A DNA stretch of 58,994 bases from CAZKTO01 sp964555685. Its GTDB lineage: Bacteria; Chloroflexota; Dehalococcoidia; SHYB01. The position numbers were made by a program, and so were the translations under genes. Positions 25,547 to 33,758 of this stretch are shown piece by piece. The notes below the pieces were generated by a model. That model saw only the letters and a list, made by a program, of their open reading frames with translations, was not told where the DNA came from and made no database searches. Position 1 is the stretch's first letter; the number at the start of each line of letters is the position of its first letter. The stretch is taken from contig CAZKTO010000010.1 of NCBI GenBank assembly GCA_964555685.1, positions 1-58,994 on the forward strand. Direction: 5' to 3'.

Positions 25547-28027
25547 ATGGACAGTGAGCGGTTGGAAGTCCCCATCGAGCAGCTCCGCTGGCGCTGCGAC
25601 CCCAAGCAGTTCGGCTTCGGCTGCACCGATGAGCTGACGCCGCTGGAGGCCTTCATCGGGCAGGACCGGGCGGTGGGCGCCATCGAGTTCGGGCTGGGCG
25701 TGGACCAGTCGGGCTACAACATCTACGTGGCCGGCATGCCCGGCACGGGCCGCTCGTTCATCGTCCGGGCGCACCTGGAGCGCGTCGTGCGGGAGAAGCG
25801 GGAGCGGGGCGAGGCCGCCAAGCCCTCGGACTGGTGCTACCTCTATAACTTTGGCGATCCGGACCAGCCGAACATCATCGAGCTGCCCGCCGGCGCCGGG
25901 CGGAAGTTCAAGGCGGCCCTGGAGCAGCTGCACGACGATCTCAAGCGCGAGATCGCCGGCGCCTTCTCCGGCGACGAGTACTCGAGCCAGCGCAAGTCGA
26001 TCGTCGAACATGGGCAGGAGGTCCAGCGGGAGCACTTCCAACGGCTGGAGCAGGAGGCGCGGACGCGCGGCTTCACGGTGCAGGTGGGGCCGGCCGGCGT
26101 GGGGGTCTTTCCCGTCCAGAACGGCCGGCCCCTGACGCCCGACGAGTACCTGGGCCTCCCGGAGAAGGTCCGCAAGGCTTTCGATGAGCGCCGCGGCGAG
26201 CTCTCCAAGCTCGTGGAGGACACCCTGGAGCAGGTCCGGGACGTGGACCAGCAGACGGGCCAGCGGGTGGCCGATCTGGACCGGCGGGTGGCCGAGTTCG
26301 CCACGGCCGGCGTCTTCAGCCGCGCCGCGCGTCCCTTCGCCGATGTCAAGGAGGTCCCGGAGTTCCTGGAGGCCCTGCGCTCCTTCACCGTCGGGCACAT
26401 CGATATCTTCCGGGCCGGACCAGAGTCGCGCGGCGCACAGGAGCCGGGGAGCGACGTTGTCCGCAGCGCCCGGGAGCGCCAGGTCCTCATCCCCTTTGTC
26501 GTCAACGTCTTCGTCGATAACTCCGAGGCCGATGGCCCGCCCATCATCGCCGAGCACAACCCCACGTTCAGCAACCTCTTCGGCAAGATCGACCGGCGCT
26601 TCGTCATGGGCGGCTACCTCACGGACCACACCCTCCTGAAGGCAGGGTCTGTGAGCAAGGCCAACGGCGGCTACCTGATCCTCCCTATCCGGCCACTGCT
26701 CCTCAACCTGCTCAGCTGGGAGGCCCTCAAGCGCGTCATCAAGACTCGCTCCGTCCGGCCCGAGGACCCGGCCGAGGCGCTGGGCATGGTGGTGCCGCAG
26801 AGCATCCGGCCCGAGCCCATGCCCCTCAATGTCAAGGTCGTCATCACCGGGGATCCGCACCTCTACAGTCTCCTGGCCAGCCTGGACGAGGACTTCCTGG
26901 AGACCTTCAAGGTCAAGGCCGATTTCGACTCCCAGATCGAGCGGACGCCGGAGCACCTGGACGCCTACTCGGCCTTGATCTGCCGCGTCTGCGAGCGGGA
27001 CCACCTGCTGCACCTGGATGCCTCGGGCGTCGCCAAGGTGCTGGAGCACGCGGCCCGCATGGTGGCCGACCAGAACAAGCTCTCCACGCGCTTCGGCCAG
27101 ATCAAGGACCTGCTGGTGGAGGCCGACTACTGGGCGCGCAAGGACGGCGCCAAGCGGGTGGCCGCCAGCCACGTGGACAAGGCTCTCGAGCAGAAGATCT
27201 TCCGCTCCAACCTCATCGCCGAGCATATCAGGGAGCTCATCCGAGACGGCACGTTCATGGTGGATGTGGCGGGGGCGGTGGCGGGCCAGGCCAACGGCCT
27301 CGCCGTCGTCGACATCGGGGACTTCAGCTTCGGCCGGCCGTCGCGCATCACCGCCCGCACATTCCTGGGCCGGGGCGGCGTCATCAACATCGAGCGGGAG
27401 GCCCGCCTGAGCGGCCGTACCTACGATAAGGGCGTGCTGATCTTGAGCGGCTATCTCAGCGCCAAGTACGCCCAGCGCACGCCCCTCTCCGTCTCCGTCA
27501 GCATCGCCTTCGAGCAGTCGTACGAGGGCGTCGAGGGCGATAGCGCCTCCTCCACCGAGCTCTACGCCGTCCTCTCCAGCCTCGCCGAAGCCCCCATCAA
27601 ACAGGGCATCGCCGTCACCGGCTCCGTCAACCAGCGGGGCGAGGTGCAGGCCATCGGCGGCGTCAACCAGAAGATCGAGGGCTTCTTCGACGTCTGCACG
27701 GCCATTGGGCTCACGGGTGAGCAGGGCGTCCTCATCCCCAAGCAGAACGTACGTAACCTCATGCTGCGGGAGGATGTCGTCGAGGCCGTCCGGGAGGGGC
27801 GCTTCCACGTCTACGCCGTGGGCGCCATCGACAAGGGGATCGAGATTCTGACGGGGCTGCCCTTCGGCGAGCGCGGGCCGGACGGCGCCTATCCCGAGGG
27901 GAGCATCAACGCCCGGGTCGAGGAGCGGCTCAGGGAGTACGCCCGGATCCAGCGGGAGTACATCCGCGGCCCGGACGGGGCCGGCGAGCGCCAGGAGCCG
28001 CAGGAGAAGCCCGAGCCGGCCTCCTGA
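25547..28027 (+). CDS. Lon-like ATP-dependent protease (AAA_32 type)
   Basis: The 826-aa protein has an AAA module at the N-terminus, a coiled central region (about residues 110-260) and a C-terminal Lon protease domain. The nucleotide loop reads GMPGTGRS near residues 63-70, with Arg where Walker A has Lys, as also seen in this branch (COG1067). The catalytic dyad is Ser666 in EGDSASS and Lys709 in NQKIEGF. It should degrade damaged or regulatory proteins in the cytoplasm. The ATG at 25547 follows GGGGGTC. It stands alone, divergent from the CoA-transferase operon. TACGATGG near 25511 is a possible -10. Confidence 0.9.
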   Translation: MDSERLEVPIEQLRWRCDPKQFGFGCTDELTPLEAFIGQDRAVGAIEFGLGVDQSGYNIYVAGMPGTGRSFIVRAHLERVVREKRERGEAAKPSDWCYLYNFGDPDQPNIIELPAGAGRKFKAALEQLHDDLKREIAGAFSGDEYSSQRKSIVEHGQEVQREHFQRLEQEARTRGFTVQVGPAGVGVFPVQNGRPLTPDEYLGLPEKVRKAFDERRGELSKLVEDTLEQVRDVDQQTGQRVADLDRRVAEFATAGVFSRAARPFADVKEVPEFLEALRSFTVGHIDIFRAGPESRGAQEPGSDVVRSARERQVLIPFVVNVFVDNSEADGPPIIAEHNPTFSNLFGKIDRRFVMGGYLTDHTLLKAGSVSKANGGYLILPIRPLLLNLLSWEALKRVIKTRSVRPEDPAEALGMVVPQSIRPEPMPLNVKVVITGDPHLYSLLASLDEDFLETFKVKADFDSQIERTPEHLDAYSALICRVCERDHLLHLDASGVAKVLEHAARMVADQNKLSTRFGQIKDLLVEADYWARKDGAKRVAASHVDKALEQKIFRSNLIAEHIRELIRDGTFMVDVAGAVAGQANGLAVVDIGDFSFGRPSRITARTFLGRGGVINIEREARLSGRTYDKGVLILSGYLSAKYAQRTPLSVSVSIAFEQSYEGVEGDSASSTELYAVLSSLAEAPIKQGIAVTGSVNQRGEVQAIGGVNQKIEGFFDVCTAIGLTGEQGVLIPKQNVRNLMLREDVVEAVREGRFHVYAVGAIDKGIEILTGLPFGERGPDGAYPEGSINARVEERLREYARIQREYIRGPDGAGERQEPQEKPEPAS

Positions 28028-28140
28028 CCCCGGCCGTCGTTCGGGGCGCGCGGGCCTCTCCCTTCGCGCGCCACGAAGGCCCGCCTTCGTGGCGAAAGAC
28101 GCGACGCTTACCCTTGTGCTGCCGTTGCGCGTGACGTATA

Positions 28141-28169
28141 TTGACACAAAACGGGCGAAGAATTATCAT
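28141..28169 (+). promoter_or_regulatory. Sigma-70-like promoter for the Lrp gene
   Basis: TTGACA at 28141-28146, a 17-bp spacer and TATCAT at 28164-28169, about 70 nt upstream of the Lrp/AsnC-family start codon. This is the best consensus promoter in the window. Confidence 0.75.
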
Positions 28170-28237
28170 TTTCGTTACACCTTCGCCGGGCCCGGAGCCG
28201 CCCGAAGCCCCTCCGCAGCCACGCGCCAGGAGCATCC

Positions 28238-28705
28238 ATGAAGATCGACGAGACGGACCGCAAGATCATCGCCCTCCTCCAGCAGGACGCGCGGCAGTCC
28301 AACGCCGCCATCGCCCGGCAGATCGAGGGGCGCTTGCCGGGGTCCCACGTGAGCGAGGCCACCATCCGCCGCCGCATCAAGATGATCGTGGACGATGGCA
28401 TCTTGACGATCCAGGCCGTCTCCAACCCGAACAAGTTTGGTCTGACCACCTCCGCCATGATCGGCATCGACGTCCAGCCGGACCAGCTCGATGCCGTCGC
28501 CAACGCCATCGCGGCGCGCAACGAGGTGGGCTTCCTGGGCGTCTCCACCGGCCGCTACGACCTGCTGGTCTGGACCCTGGTCCGCAGCCTGGACGAGCTG
28601 CGCGAGTTCCTGGAAGGCTTCCTGGCCAAGGTCCCTGGCATCCGCAAGACGGAGACGCTCGTTCTCCTGGACGTGAAGAAGCGGACGCTGGGGCGCGTGG
28701 TGTAG
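28238..28705 (+). CDS. Lrp/AsnC family transcriptional regulator
   Basis: The 155-aa regulator has an N-terminal winged helix (KIDETDRKIIALLQQDARQS ... EATIRRRIKMIVDDGIL) and a C-terminal RAM/AsnC ligand domain (FGLTTSAMIGIDVQPDQ to the end). An insert (GRLPGSH) lengthens the HTH loop. Such proteins form octamers and respond to amino acids or other small metabolites. The ATG at 28238 follows AGGAG, and a consensus promoter lies 70-100 bp upstream. It may control itself and the MFS gene 52 nt downstream. The ligand is unknown. Confidence 0.9.
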   Translation: MKIDETDRKIIALLQQDARQSNAAIARQIEGRLPGSHVSEATIRRRIKMIVDDGILTIQAVSNPNKFGLTTSAMIGIDVQPDQLDAVANAIAARNEVGFLGVSTGRYDLLVWTLVRSLDELREFLEGFLAKVPGIRKTETLVLLDVKKRTLGRVV

Positions 28706-28757
28706 GGCAGCGGCGCCTGCTAGCCACAGTTCAGGCGGCGAGGGGCGCGTCACGGCG

Positions 28758-30179
28758 ATGACCGGCCTCGCCGGGGCGCTCGCCCGGGTCGTGACGGGCC
28801 CCGGCCGGCTCGAGTACAAGTGGCGGGTTCTGGCCGTCGTCTCCCTGGCCAACTTCACGAGCACGCTGGATGCCAGCGTCGTCTCCCTCTCCCTCCCCGA
28901 GCTCCGAAGCGCCCTCGATATCTCGGCCGGCGACTCTCTGTGGGTCGTGACGGCCTATCTCCTGACGAGCGTGGGGCTGCTTCTGGCGGTAGGCCGCCTG
29001 AGCGACGCCTTCGGTCACAAGCGCTGGTTCATCGCGGGGCTGGTGCTGTTCAACCTGGGGCTGGGCCTGACGGCGGCGGGCCAGGACCTGGCCCAGGTTA
29101 TTATCTTTCGGGTCCTCTCCGCCATCGGCGGCGCGATGCTCCTCAGCTCCGGCGTGGCGCTGGTCACCAGCGCCTTCCCCGGGTCGGAGCGCGGCCGGGC
29201 CATGGGGCTCCTGGGGATCATGGTGTCGGCCGGGCTGGCGGTGGGCCCCCTTACCGTCGGTCCTGTGCTCGACCACCTGGGGTGGCGGGCGGCCTTCTAT
29301 CTCCGCGTGCCGGCGGGAGTCGCGAGCATCGCCCTGGCGTGGCCGCTCTTGCGCGAGAGCCGCGCCGAGGGCGGCCGGTTCCGGTTCGATGCCCTGGGCG
29401 CCTTTGCGATCTTCGCCTCCCTCGTTTCCCTGGTGCTGACGGCGGGCCGCGCCGCCTCTTGGGGGCTGACCTCGGCCCGCTTCCTGGGGCTGGTGGCCTT
29501 GGGGGTGGCGATGCTGGCCCTCTTCGTCCGGGCGGAGCGCCGGGCGGCTCAGCCCCTCTTCGACCTGGCCCTCTTTCGCAGCCGGGTCTACGCCAGCGCC
29601 ACCGCCAGCATGCTGCTCTACTTCCTCGCCGTGGCCGGACCCTACTATCTCTTTCCGTTCTATCTGATCCAGGGCCGTGGCTACTCTTCGACGGCCTCTG
29701 GGCTTCTGTTTGCTCTCTACCCGGTGACCATGATGCTGCTCTCGCCGGTCGCAGGCCTCGCCACCGACCGGTTCGGGAGCCGGCTGCCGGCGGTCGCGGG
29801 GCTGCTGATCACGGTCGCGAGCCTCGTGGCCATCGCGCGCCTGGGCGAGGGTACGCCGGTGGCGATGGTGGCGATGGCGCTGGTGCTGACGGGCGTTGGG
29901 GCCGGGCTCGCTGAGCCGGCGAACAATAGCGCCGTCATGGGCGCGGCGCTGCGGGGCCGGCTGAGCGTGGCATCGGCGTCGCTGGCGGTGAGCCGGCAGA
30001 TGGGCCTGGCGCTAGGGATCGCCGTGGCGAGCGCACTCTTCGTGAGCCGCCAGGGGGCGTACGAGGCGACGCACTCGGCCGAGGGGGCCCTCGTCCAGGC
30101 CTTTCAGGATTCGGTGCTGGCGATGGTGGTCGTCGCCGCCGCTGCGACCGTCATCGCGGCGCTGCGGGGACGAGGATGA
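28758..30179 (+). CDS. MFS transporter, DHA2 (EmrB/QacA-like)
   Basis: The 473-aa protein has about fourteen hydrophobic segments. The DHA2 hallmarks are LDASVVSLSLPELRSAL in TM1, RLSDAFGHKRWF (motif A), and the TM5 antiporter motif region GLLGIMVSAGLAVGPLTVGPVL. The family exports drugs or other amphipathic compounds by proton antiport through the inner membrane. It begins 52 nt after the Lrp-type regulator and may share its transcript; local regulation by it is plausible. The substrate is unknown. Confidence 0.88.
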   Translation: MTGLAGALARVVTGPGRLEYKWRVLAVVSLANFTSTLDASVVSLSLPELRSALDISAGDSLWVVTAYLLTSVGLLLAVGRLSDAFGHKRWFIAGLVLFNLGLGLTAAGQDLAQVIIFRVLSAIGGAMLLSSGVALVTSAFPGSERGRAMGLLGIMVSAGLAVGPLTVGPVLDHLGWRAAFYLRVPAGVASIALAWPLLRESRAEGGRFRFDALGAFAIFASLVSLVLTAGRAASWGLTSARFLGLVALGVAMLALFVRAERRAAQPLFDLALFRSRVYASATASMLLYFLAVAGPYYLFPFYLIQGRGYSSTASGLLFALYPVTMMLLSPVAGLATDRFGSRLPAVAGLLITVASLVAIARLGEGTPVAMVAMALVLTGVGAGLAEPANNSAVMGAALRGRLSVASASLAVSRQMGLALGIAVASALFVSRQGAYEATHSAEGALVQAFQDSVLAMVVVAAAATVIAALRGRG

Positions 30180-30314
30180 GCGGCGAGGGGACGCGAAGGC
30201 TCTTGTGCCGGCGTTGTCCGGAAAGCCTTATCGTTTCGGTTAGCTCTTTCGAGATATCACAAAGGGTGTTTTTACAGAGGCCTGCATAGACAACTCAACA
30301 GGCCCGCTTGTCTG

Positions 30315-30355
30315 GACTGCCTCTCCCCGAGCCGCAGGCTCGGGGAGAGGCAGTC
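30315..30355. repeat. Perfect 19-bp stem hairpin
   Basis: GACTGCCTCTCCCCGAGCC and its exact reverse complement flank the loop GCA. It lies between convergent genes (MFS and pilin-like). It lacks a T tract, so it is more likely a dispersed palindrome than a terminator. Confidence 0.65.
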
Positions 30356-30421
30356 TGAACCGCTCTGGCTTGCGGATCGTCTGCCGTAGGCGGACAGTTT
30401 TGTGCAAGTCTCTGTAGTTTG

Positions 30422-30573
30422 CTAGAACTGGTTGCAAAAGTGTCATTCTGAGCCGTTGGGCGAAGAATCTGGGGCGGGGAGGTCTTCCCCTCCCCAGACC
30501 CCTCGCCCCGATGCAATCGGGGCGAGGGGTGACAGCGATTGGGCTTACCGACTCGTTTTGCAATCGGTTCTAG
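30422..30573. mobile_element. MITE-like element overlapping the pilin stop codon
   Basis: CTAGAACTGGTTGCAAAA at 30422-30439 is inverted with three mismatches at 30556-30573. The 152-bp body holds a perfect 14-bp stem with GCA loop (30499-30529). The outer CTAG supplies the TAG stop codon of the pilin-like gene. No target duplication was recognised. Confidence 0.5.
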
Positions 30574-31037
30574 TACGAGCGGCCGTCGAGCTGGACGGTC
30601 ACGGCGCCGTCCTTGTCGAGGCGCCAGCGCTGGGTGCCGTCGGCTGCGGCCTCGCCGGCGTGCCGCGGCTTTGTCTTGACATAGTCGGGCGTGAAGGTGA
30701 CGGTGGCCTGCTGGCCTGCCCGGGCGGCCTTGGCGTCGAAGTCGATGCCGGCGTAGGCGGGCGATGAGTCGGCGCTGGGAAGCCGCCCCGCGAGCCAGAT
30801 GTTGACGGGCGGCTGGTTAGGCGCGGGCGTGGCGCCGAAGGTGGGGTAGCTGCCGGTGTCGGCCTGGTAGCGCTGCACGGCGTCCTGGACCGCGGCGACG
30901 CCGGCGGCTTGGGGTGACTCTTCGTCTCCCAGGAGGATCGGTATGGCGATGGCCGCGAAGAGCCCGGCGATGGCCGCGACGACGAGGAGTTCGACGACCG
31001 TGATCCGTCGCCGCGCTGAGGGGGCGTTAGCTGCCAA
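30570..31037 (-). CDS. Prepilin-like protein (type IV pilin/GspG family)
   Basis: The product of about 155 aa begins with a short basic leader (SARRR) and the hydrophobic prepilin helix ITVVELLVVAAIAGLFAAIA, with the Glu at +5 usual for class III signal peptides, although the first residue is Ile rather than Phe. YQADTGSYPTFGATP matches the helix-end/beta-sheet junction of pseudopilin GspG, and the C-terminus is a short beta-rich domain. I use the TTG at 31037 (GAGG upstream), because the alternative TTG at 31064 falls in the T tract of a terminator. The stop codon lies inside a MITE-like end. No assembly genes are nearby, so it is an orphan pilin. Confidence 0.65.
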   Translation of the reverse strand: MAANAPSARRRITVVELLVVAAIAGLFAAIAIPILLGDEESPQAAGVAAVQDAVQRYQADTGSYPTFGATPAPNQPPVNIWLAGRLPSADSSPAYAGIDFDAKAARAGQQATVTFTPDYVKTKPRHAGEAAADGTQRWRLDKDGAVTVQLDGRSY

Positions 31038-31062
31038 GGGTGCCTCGACCGTTATTGAGGTC

Positions 31063-31094
31063 AAAAACAGAGCCTGCCGAACCGGCAGGCTCTG
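31063..31094 (-). terminator. Rho-independent terminator after the small HTH gene
   Basis: An 11-bp stem (CAGAGCCTGCC and its complement) with a 5-nt loop, followed on the minus strand by TTTTT. It separates the HTH gene from the pilin-like gene and could act as an attenuator for it. Confidence 0.75.
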
Positions 31095-31174
31095 GGAGGG
31101 GTAGTGGGGGCCCGGGGGGCTGCGCGCCGAGGTCCCCGGGCTGGGGGCTGCGGCCCCATGGTGAGGGTCTTGCG

Positions 31175-31405
31175 CTACCGCTTGCTCGCCTGCTGGACGA
31201 GGAGCTCTTCACCCGGCGCCAGGGCTACGCGGCGGACGTTGATCCCGAACTTCAGGAGCCAGTACCAGAGCGTGCCCTTGCTGATACCCATCTCCGCGGC
31301 CATGGCGGGGAGGCCCTTCTCGTTATACATCTCCGGGAGCAGCTTCTCGAGGGGTTTGTTGTAGCGCGACTCGACCTGCTGCATCAACTTGGTTCGACGG
31401 ACCAC
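31175..31405 (-). CDS. Small helix-turn-helix protein
   Basis: The 76-aa basic protein has a central HTH-like segment (PAMAAEMGISKGTLWYWLLKFGI), as in transposase-like or phage-type DNA-binding domains, and little else. The GTG at 31405 is taken because AGGAGG sits 6 nt upstream. A good promoter lies directly 5' and a strong terminator 80 bp after the stop, so it is an independent unit. GTGTACAC, overlapping the -10, could be its own operator; autoregulation is inference. The target is unknown. Confidence 0.7.
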   Translation of the reverse strand: MVRRTKLMQQVESRYNKPLEKLLPEMYNEKGLPAMAAEMGISKGTLWYWLLKFGINVRRVALAPGEELLVQQASKR

Positions 31406-31432
31406 GTTGCACCTCCTGTTTGAAACACCAAA

Positions 31433-31461
31433 AGTGTACACCTGGATTGAGCGGCTGTCAA
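31433..31461 (-). promoter_or_regulatory. Sigma-70-like promoter and GTGTACAC palindrome
   Basis: On the minus strand, TTGACA (31461-31456), a 17-bp spacer and TACACT (31438-31433), 28 nt before the GTG start. The palindrome GTGTACAC (31434-31441) overlaps the -10. Confidence 0.7.
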
Positions 31462-31779
31462 GACTCGGTTCCGATATCCTTTCGTATTCTTTTTAGACTC
31501 TATACTAAACATGATTCGTGAGTCATGCATCTCCGCGGAGCTCTTTGCGGGCGGAGAGTGCGCAGGGGGGAGGCCCCCAGAGGCTGGATCTATCCTAACC
31601 GCAACGGCTAATTCTTGTCCAGTCGCGTGGCGGGCGCCGGGGACGGAGGGCTGGAGGCCGGGCCGGTCCCGTGCTCGCCTTGACCCCAGGGATGGGCCTC
31701 TGGTAGACTCGCGCCCGCTTGTTCTGGCGTACCACGCCCTCCGCCGCCCGAGCGCTCGGGGGCGCCCGCAGGGAGCCGC
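31462..31779. other. Intergenic, nothing recognised
   Basis: About 320 bp between the divergent HTH and membrane-protein genes. It begins AT-rich and turns GC-rich. I see no further ORF with a ribosome-binding site. Confidence 0.4.
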
Positions 31780-32256
31780 TTGTCCCCACGCGAGATCCTC
31801 GAGACCGTTCTGCTCGGCATGAGCCCCATCGGCGAGCTGCGAGCGGCCATCCCCCGGGCCATCGTGAGCTTCGACGCGACGTGGTACGAGGCCTACGGCT
31901 GGGCGGTGCTGGGGAACCTGATCCCCGTGGTCCCGCTGCTGTGGCTCCTGGACCCCATGGCGCGGCTCCTGGAGTCCGTCCCCGGTCCAGGGGCTCGTCT
32001 GCTCCAATGGCGGGCGCGGCGGCTCCGCGAGACGCAGGCCCGCTTCATCGAGCGGTGGGGCTACTGGGCCCTCGCCGGCTTCGTCGCCGTGCCCCTGCCG
32101 CTGACGGGGGCGTGGACGGGCTGCCTCCTGGCCTGGGCCTTCGGCATGCGGCGCTGGCCGGCCTTCCTCGCCATCGCTGGCGGCGTCGTCGTCGCGGGCG
32201 CCATCGTCACGTCCCTCGTGGAGCTGGCCGTGGGGTTCCCCTTCCTCGATTCGTGA
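31780..32256 (+). CDS. Small multidrug-export-like membrane protein (COG2426)
   Basis: The 158-aa membrane protein resembles the putative small multi-drug export family. It has the conserved SPIGELRAAIPRAI after the first segment, LGNLIPVVPLLWLLDP, and a second half with WGYWALAGFVAVPLPLTGAW and a C-terminal helix. About four TM segments are visible. The TTG at 31780 has GGGAG 5 nt before it. The biochemical function of the family is not established, and export is a label rather than a fact. It lies 100 bp before tRNA-Arg on the same strand. Confidence 0.75.
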   Translation: MSPREILETVLLGMSPIGELRAAIPRAIVSFDATWYEAYGWAVLGNLIPVVPLLWLLDPMARLLESVPGPGARLLQWRARRLRETQARFIERWGYWALAGFVAVPLPLTGAWTGCLLAWAFGMRRWPAFLAIAGGVVVAGAIVTSLVELAVGFPFLDS

Positions 32257-32315
32257 GCCCCGGTCCCCTCTGCGCGCCGGCGCCGGGGGCAGTCCGGCGC
32301 GCGCGGCGGCCTGGT

Positions 32316-32344
32316 TTGTCTCGACTAGATGCCGGTGGCATAAT
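32316..32344 (+). promoter_or_regulatory. Promoter for tRNA-Arg
   Basis: TTGTCT, a 17-bp spacer and CATAAT, with the predicted start within a few nucleotides of the tRNA 5' end. Confidence 0.6.
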
Positions 32345-32355
32345 GGGGGAGCCGG

Positions 32356-32432
32356 CTCCCCGTAGCTCAGGTGGACAGAGCAGCTGCCTTCTAAGCAGCT
32401 GGCCGTGGGTTCGAATCCCACCGGGGAGACCA
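32356..32432 (+). tRNA. tRNA-Arg(UCU)
   Basis: Full cloverleaf: acceptor CTCCCCG with CGGGGAG, D arm GCTC/GAGC, anticodon stem GCTGC/GCAGC around loop CTTCTAA (anticodon TCT), T arm GTGGG-TTCGAAT-CCCAC, discriminator A and an encoded CCA. It reads AGA and, by wobble, AGG codons, which are rare in these GC-rich genes. No other tRNA, including tRNA-Sec, was found in the window. Confidence 0.95.
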
Positions 32433-32444
32433 CTGGCCTGCGCC

Positions 32445-32460
32445 CCCCGACACGCCGGGG
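32445..32460. repeat. CCCCG-CGGGG palindrome, copy 6
   Basis: CCCCGACACGCCGGGG, 12 nt after the tRNA; identical to copy 5. Confidence 0.6.
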
Positions 32461-32629
32461 CGCCCATTCTTCCTGGCGTCCTGACACCGTCCCCGTCCCA
32501 CGCACCGTCTTCGCTCCTCGTGCCTCGTCTCTTGCCTTGTTTAAACTTAGTTCAGTACCACGTATAGTACAGGCGTGCGAGCCGCATGGGGAATACCCCG
32601 GTGTCACACGCGCATGCCGGTCCCCGGCG

Positions 32630-32645
32630 CCCCGACTTGTCGGGG
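32630..32645. repeat. CCCCGAC-GTCGGGG palindrome, copy 7
   Basis: CCCCGACTTGTCGGGG in intergenic DNA. Confidence 0.6.
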
Positions 32646-32878
32646 GCCTCAGGCGGGCCCGTCTGGTTCTCCCGGTGTGGGAGGGCCGGTGACCTCGTCC
32701 TCCACTGGGACGGACGATGGTCGTTCGTGGCCTGCGTGACCGGCGGCAGCGTGAAGCCCGTAGGGGCGGGCCCCCGTGCCCGCCCATGTGGCGCTGGCAT
32801 CCATCGGCAAGAAGGAGCGGCGCCGCGTGACGGAGCCAGGCGCCCCCGGTCTCTGGCGGGCAACCCCGCTTGCGGGGC

Positions 32879-33457
32879 CTAGCCGCGCCGGACCACGGGG
32901 TCGTTGAGACTGAACGAGAACTCTGCGGCGGGGTTGCGGCGGTCGGGCGTCTGGCCCAGACGCACGACGCGGGCGTCCAGCCGCCCCGGCCCAAGGTCGA
33001 GGATCCCCACGGTGCCCAGCCGCGTCGAGTAGAGGTGCGGGTGGGTGGCGCTCCCCGAGTTGACCTGTAAGACCCCTTCCCGGTAGTCCATTCGCTCGAA
33101 GTGGGTGTGGCCGGTGACGATGATGTCGGCCCGCTCGCCCTTGAGATAGGACTGGCGCAGGTAGTCGAGGGGCCGCTCCTCGGGCTCCATGTCATGGATG
33201 AGGGCCAGGCGCCAGCCGTCCAGGTCCAGGAGGTGCAGGTCGCGCATGCGCTGGTCGGCCCAGCCGCCGTCGTTGTTGCCGCGGGCGGCCAGGACGGGGG
33301 CGATCTCCTCGAGCCAGTCCAGGACGCCGGGCGTTACGATATCGCCGCTGTGGAGGATGAGGTCGACGCCCGCGAAGGTGGTGCGGACCTCGTCCCACAG
33401 GGTCCGGCGTTCGCTGGGCAGGTGGGTGTCCGTCAGGAGGCCGATGCGCATGACCAT
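32879..33457 (-). CDS. Metallophosphoesterase, YfcE/MJ0936 family
   Basis: The 192-aa calcineurin-like phosphodiesterase keeps all dimetal motifs: GLLTDTHLP (Asp, His), HSGDIVTP (Asp), ARGNNDGG (Asn, Asp), LIHDM (His) and VTGHTHFER (two His). Family members hydrolyse phosphodiesters in vitro, and the natural substrate is seldom known. Start codons at 33457 and 33451 are both possible; neither has a strong ribosome-binding site. It is the last gene before the inserted IS1595 element, with about 240 bp of interspersed CTTCGGCTCAGG-type repeats between. Confidence 0.88.
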   Translation of the reverse strand: MVMRIGLLTDTHLPSERRTLWDEVRTTFAGVDLILHSGDIVTPGVLDWLEEIAPVLAARGNNDGGWADQRMRDLHLLDLDGWRLALIHDMEPEERPLDYLRQSYLKGERADIIVTGHTHFERMDYREGVLQVNSGSATHPHLYSTRLGTVGILDLGPGRLDARVVRLGQTPDRRNPAAEFSFSLNDPVVRRG

Positions 33458-33702
33458 CGAGCCTACGGCACGGCGCCGACGGGTGTCAAGGAAGAGGGCG
33501 ATTATCCCCAGCAGCGGGACTTTTACCGCTCATGGCGAGCCCTTCGGCTGATCCTTCGCTTCGCTCAGGACTTCGGCTCAGGGGAGGCCCTGTCGGACCA
33601 TGAGATCGTCCTTCGACAGGAACAGGTCCTTCACTCCGTTCAGGACTCGCTTCGCTCGGCTCAGGACGAGCGGACAACAGCTGCGAGGAAAGATAATCGA
33701 AT
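33458..33702. other. Repeat-rich intergenic up to the IS target site
   Basis: Contains repeated CTTCGCTCAGGA and CTTCGGCTCAGG motifs in both orientations, no ORF, and ends with the left target duplication AATCGAAT (33695-33702). Confidence 0.5.
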
Positions 33703-33758
33703 CACGATTATACATTTCATACTAGACGGACATTGCATTGGCGTGGTAGGCTTGGTAC

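Larger units (their letters stand above)
32433..32878. other. Repeat-rich intergenic region
   Basis: 446 bp without a credible gene. It holds palindrome copies at 32445-32460 and 32630-32645 and a GGGGCGGGCCCCCGTGCCCG stretch near 32763 of the kind found in dispersed GC-rich repeats. Confidence 0.5.

Noticed and set aside
25532..28147. 871-codon minus-strand ORF opposite the Lon-like gene, and similar long antisense frames
   Set aside because: High GC makes long antisense frames common. They lack domains and ribosome-binding sites and mirror well-supported genes.
31038..31064. TTG at 31064 as pilin start
   Set aside because: It lies in the U tract of the upstream terminator and has no Shine-Dalgarno; 31037 fits better.
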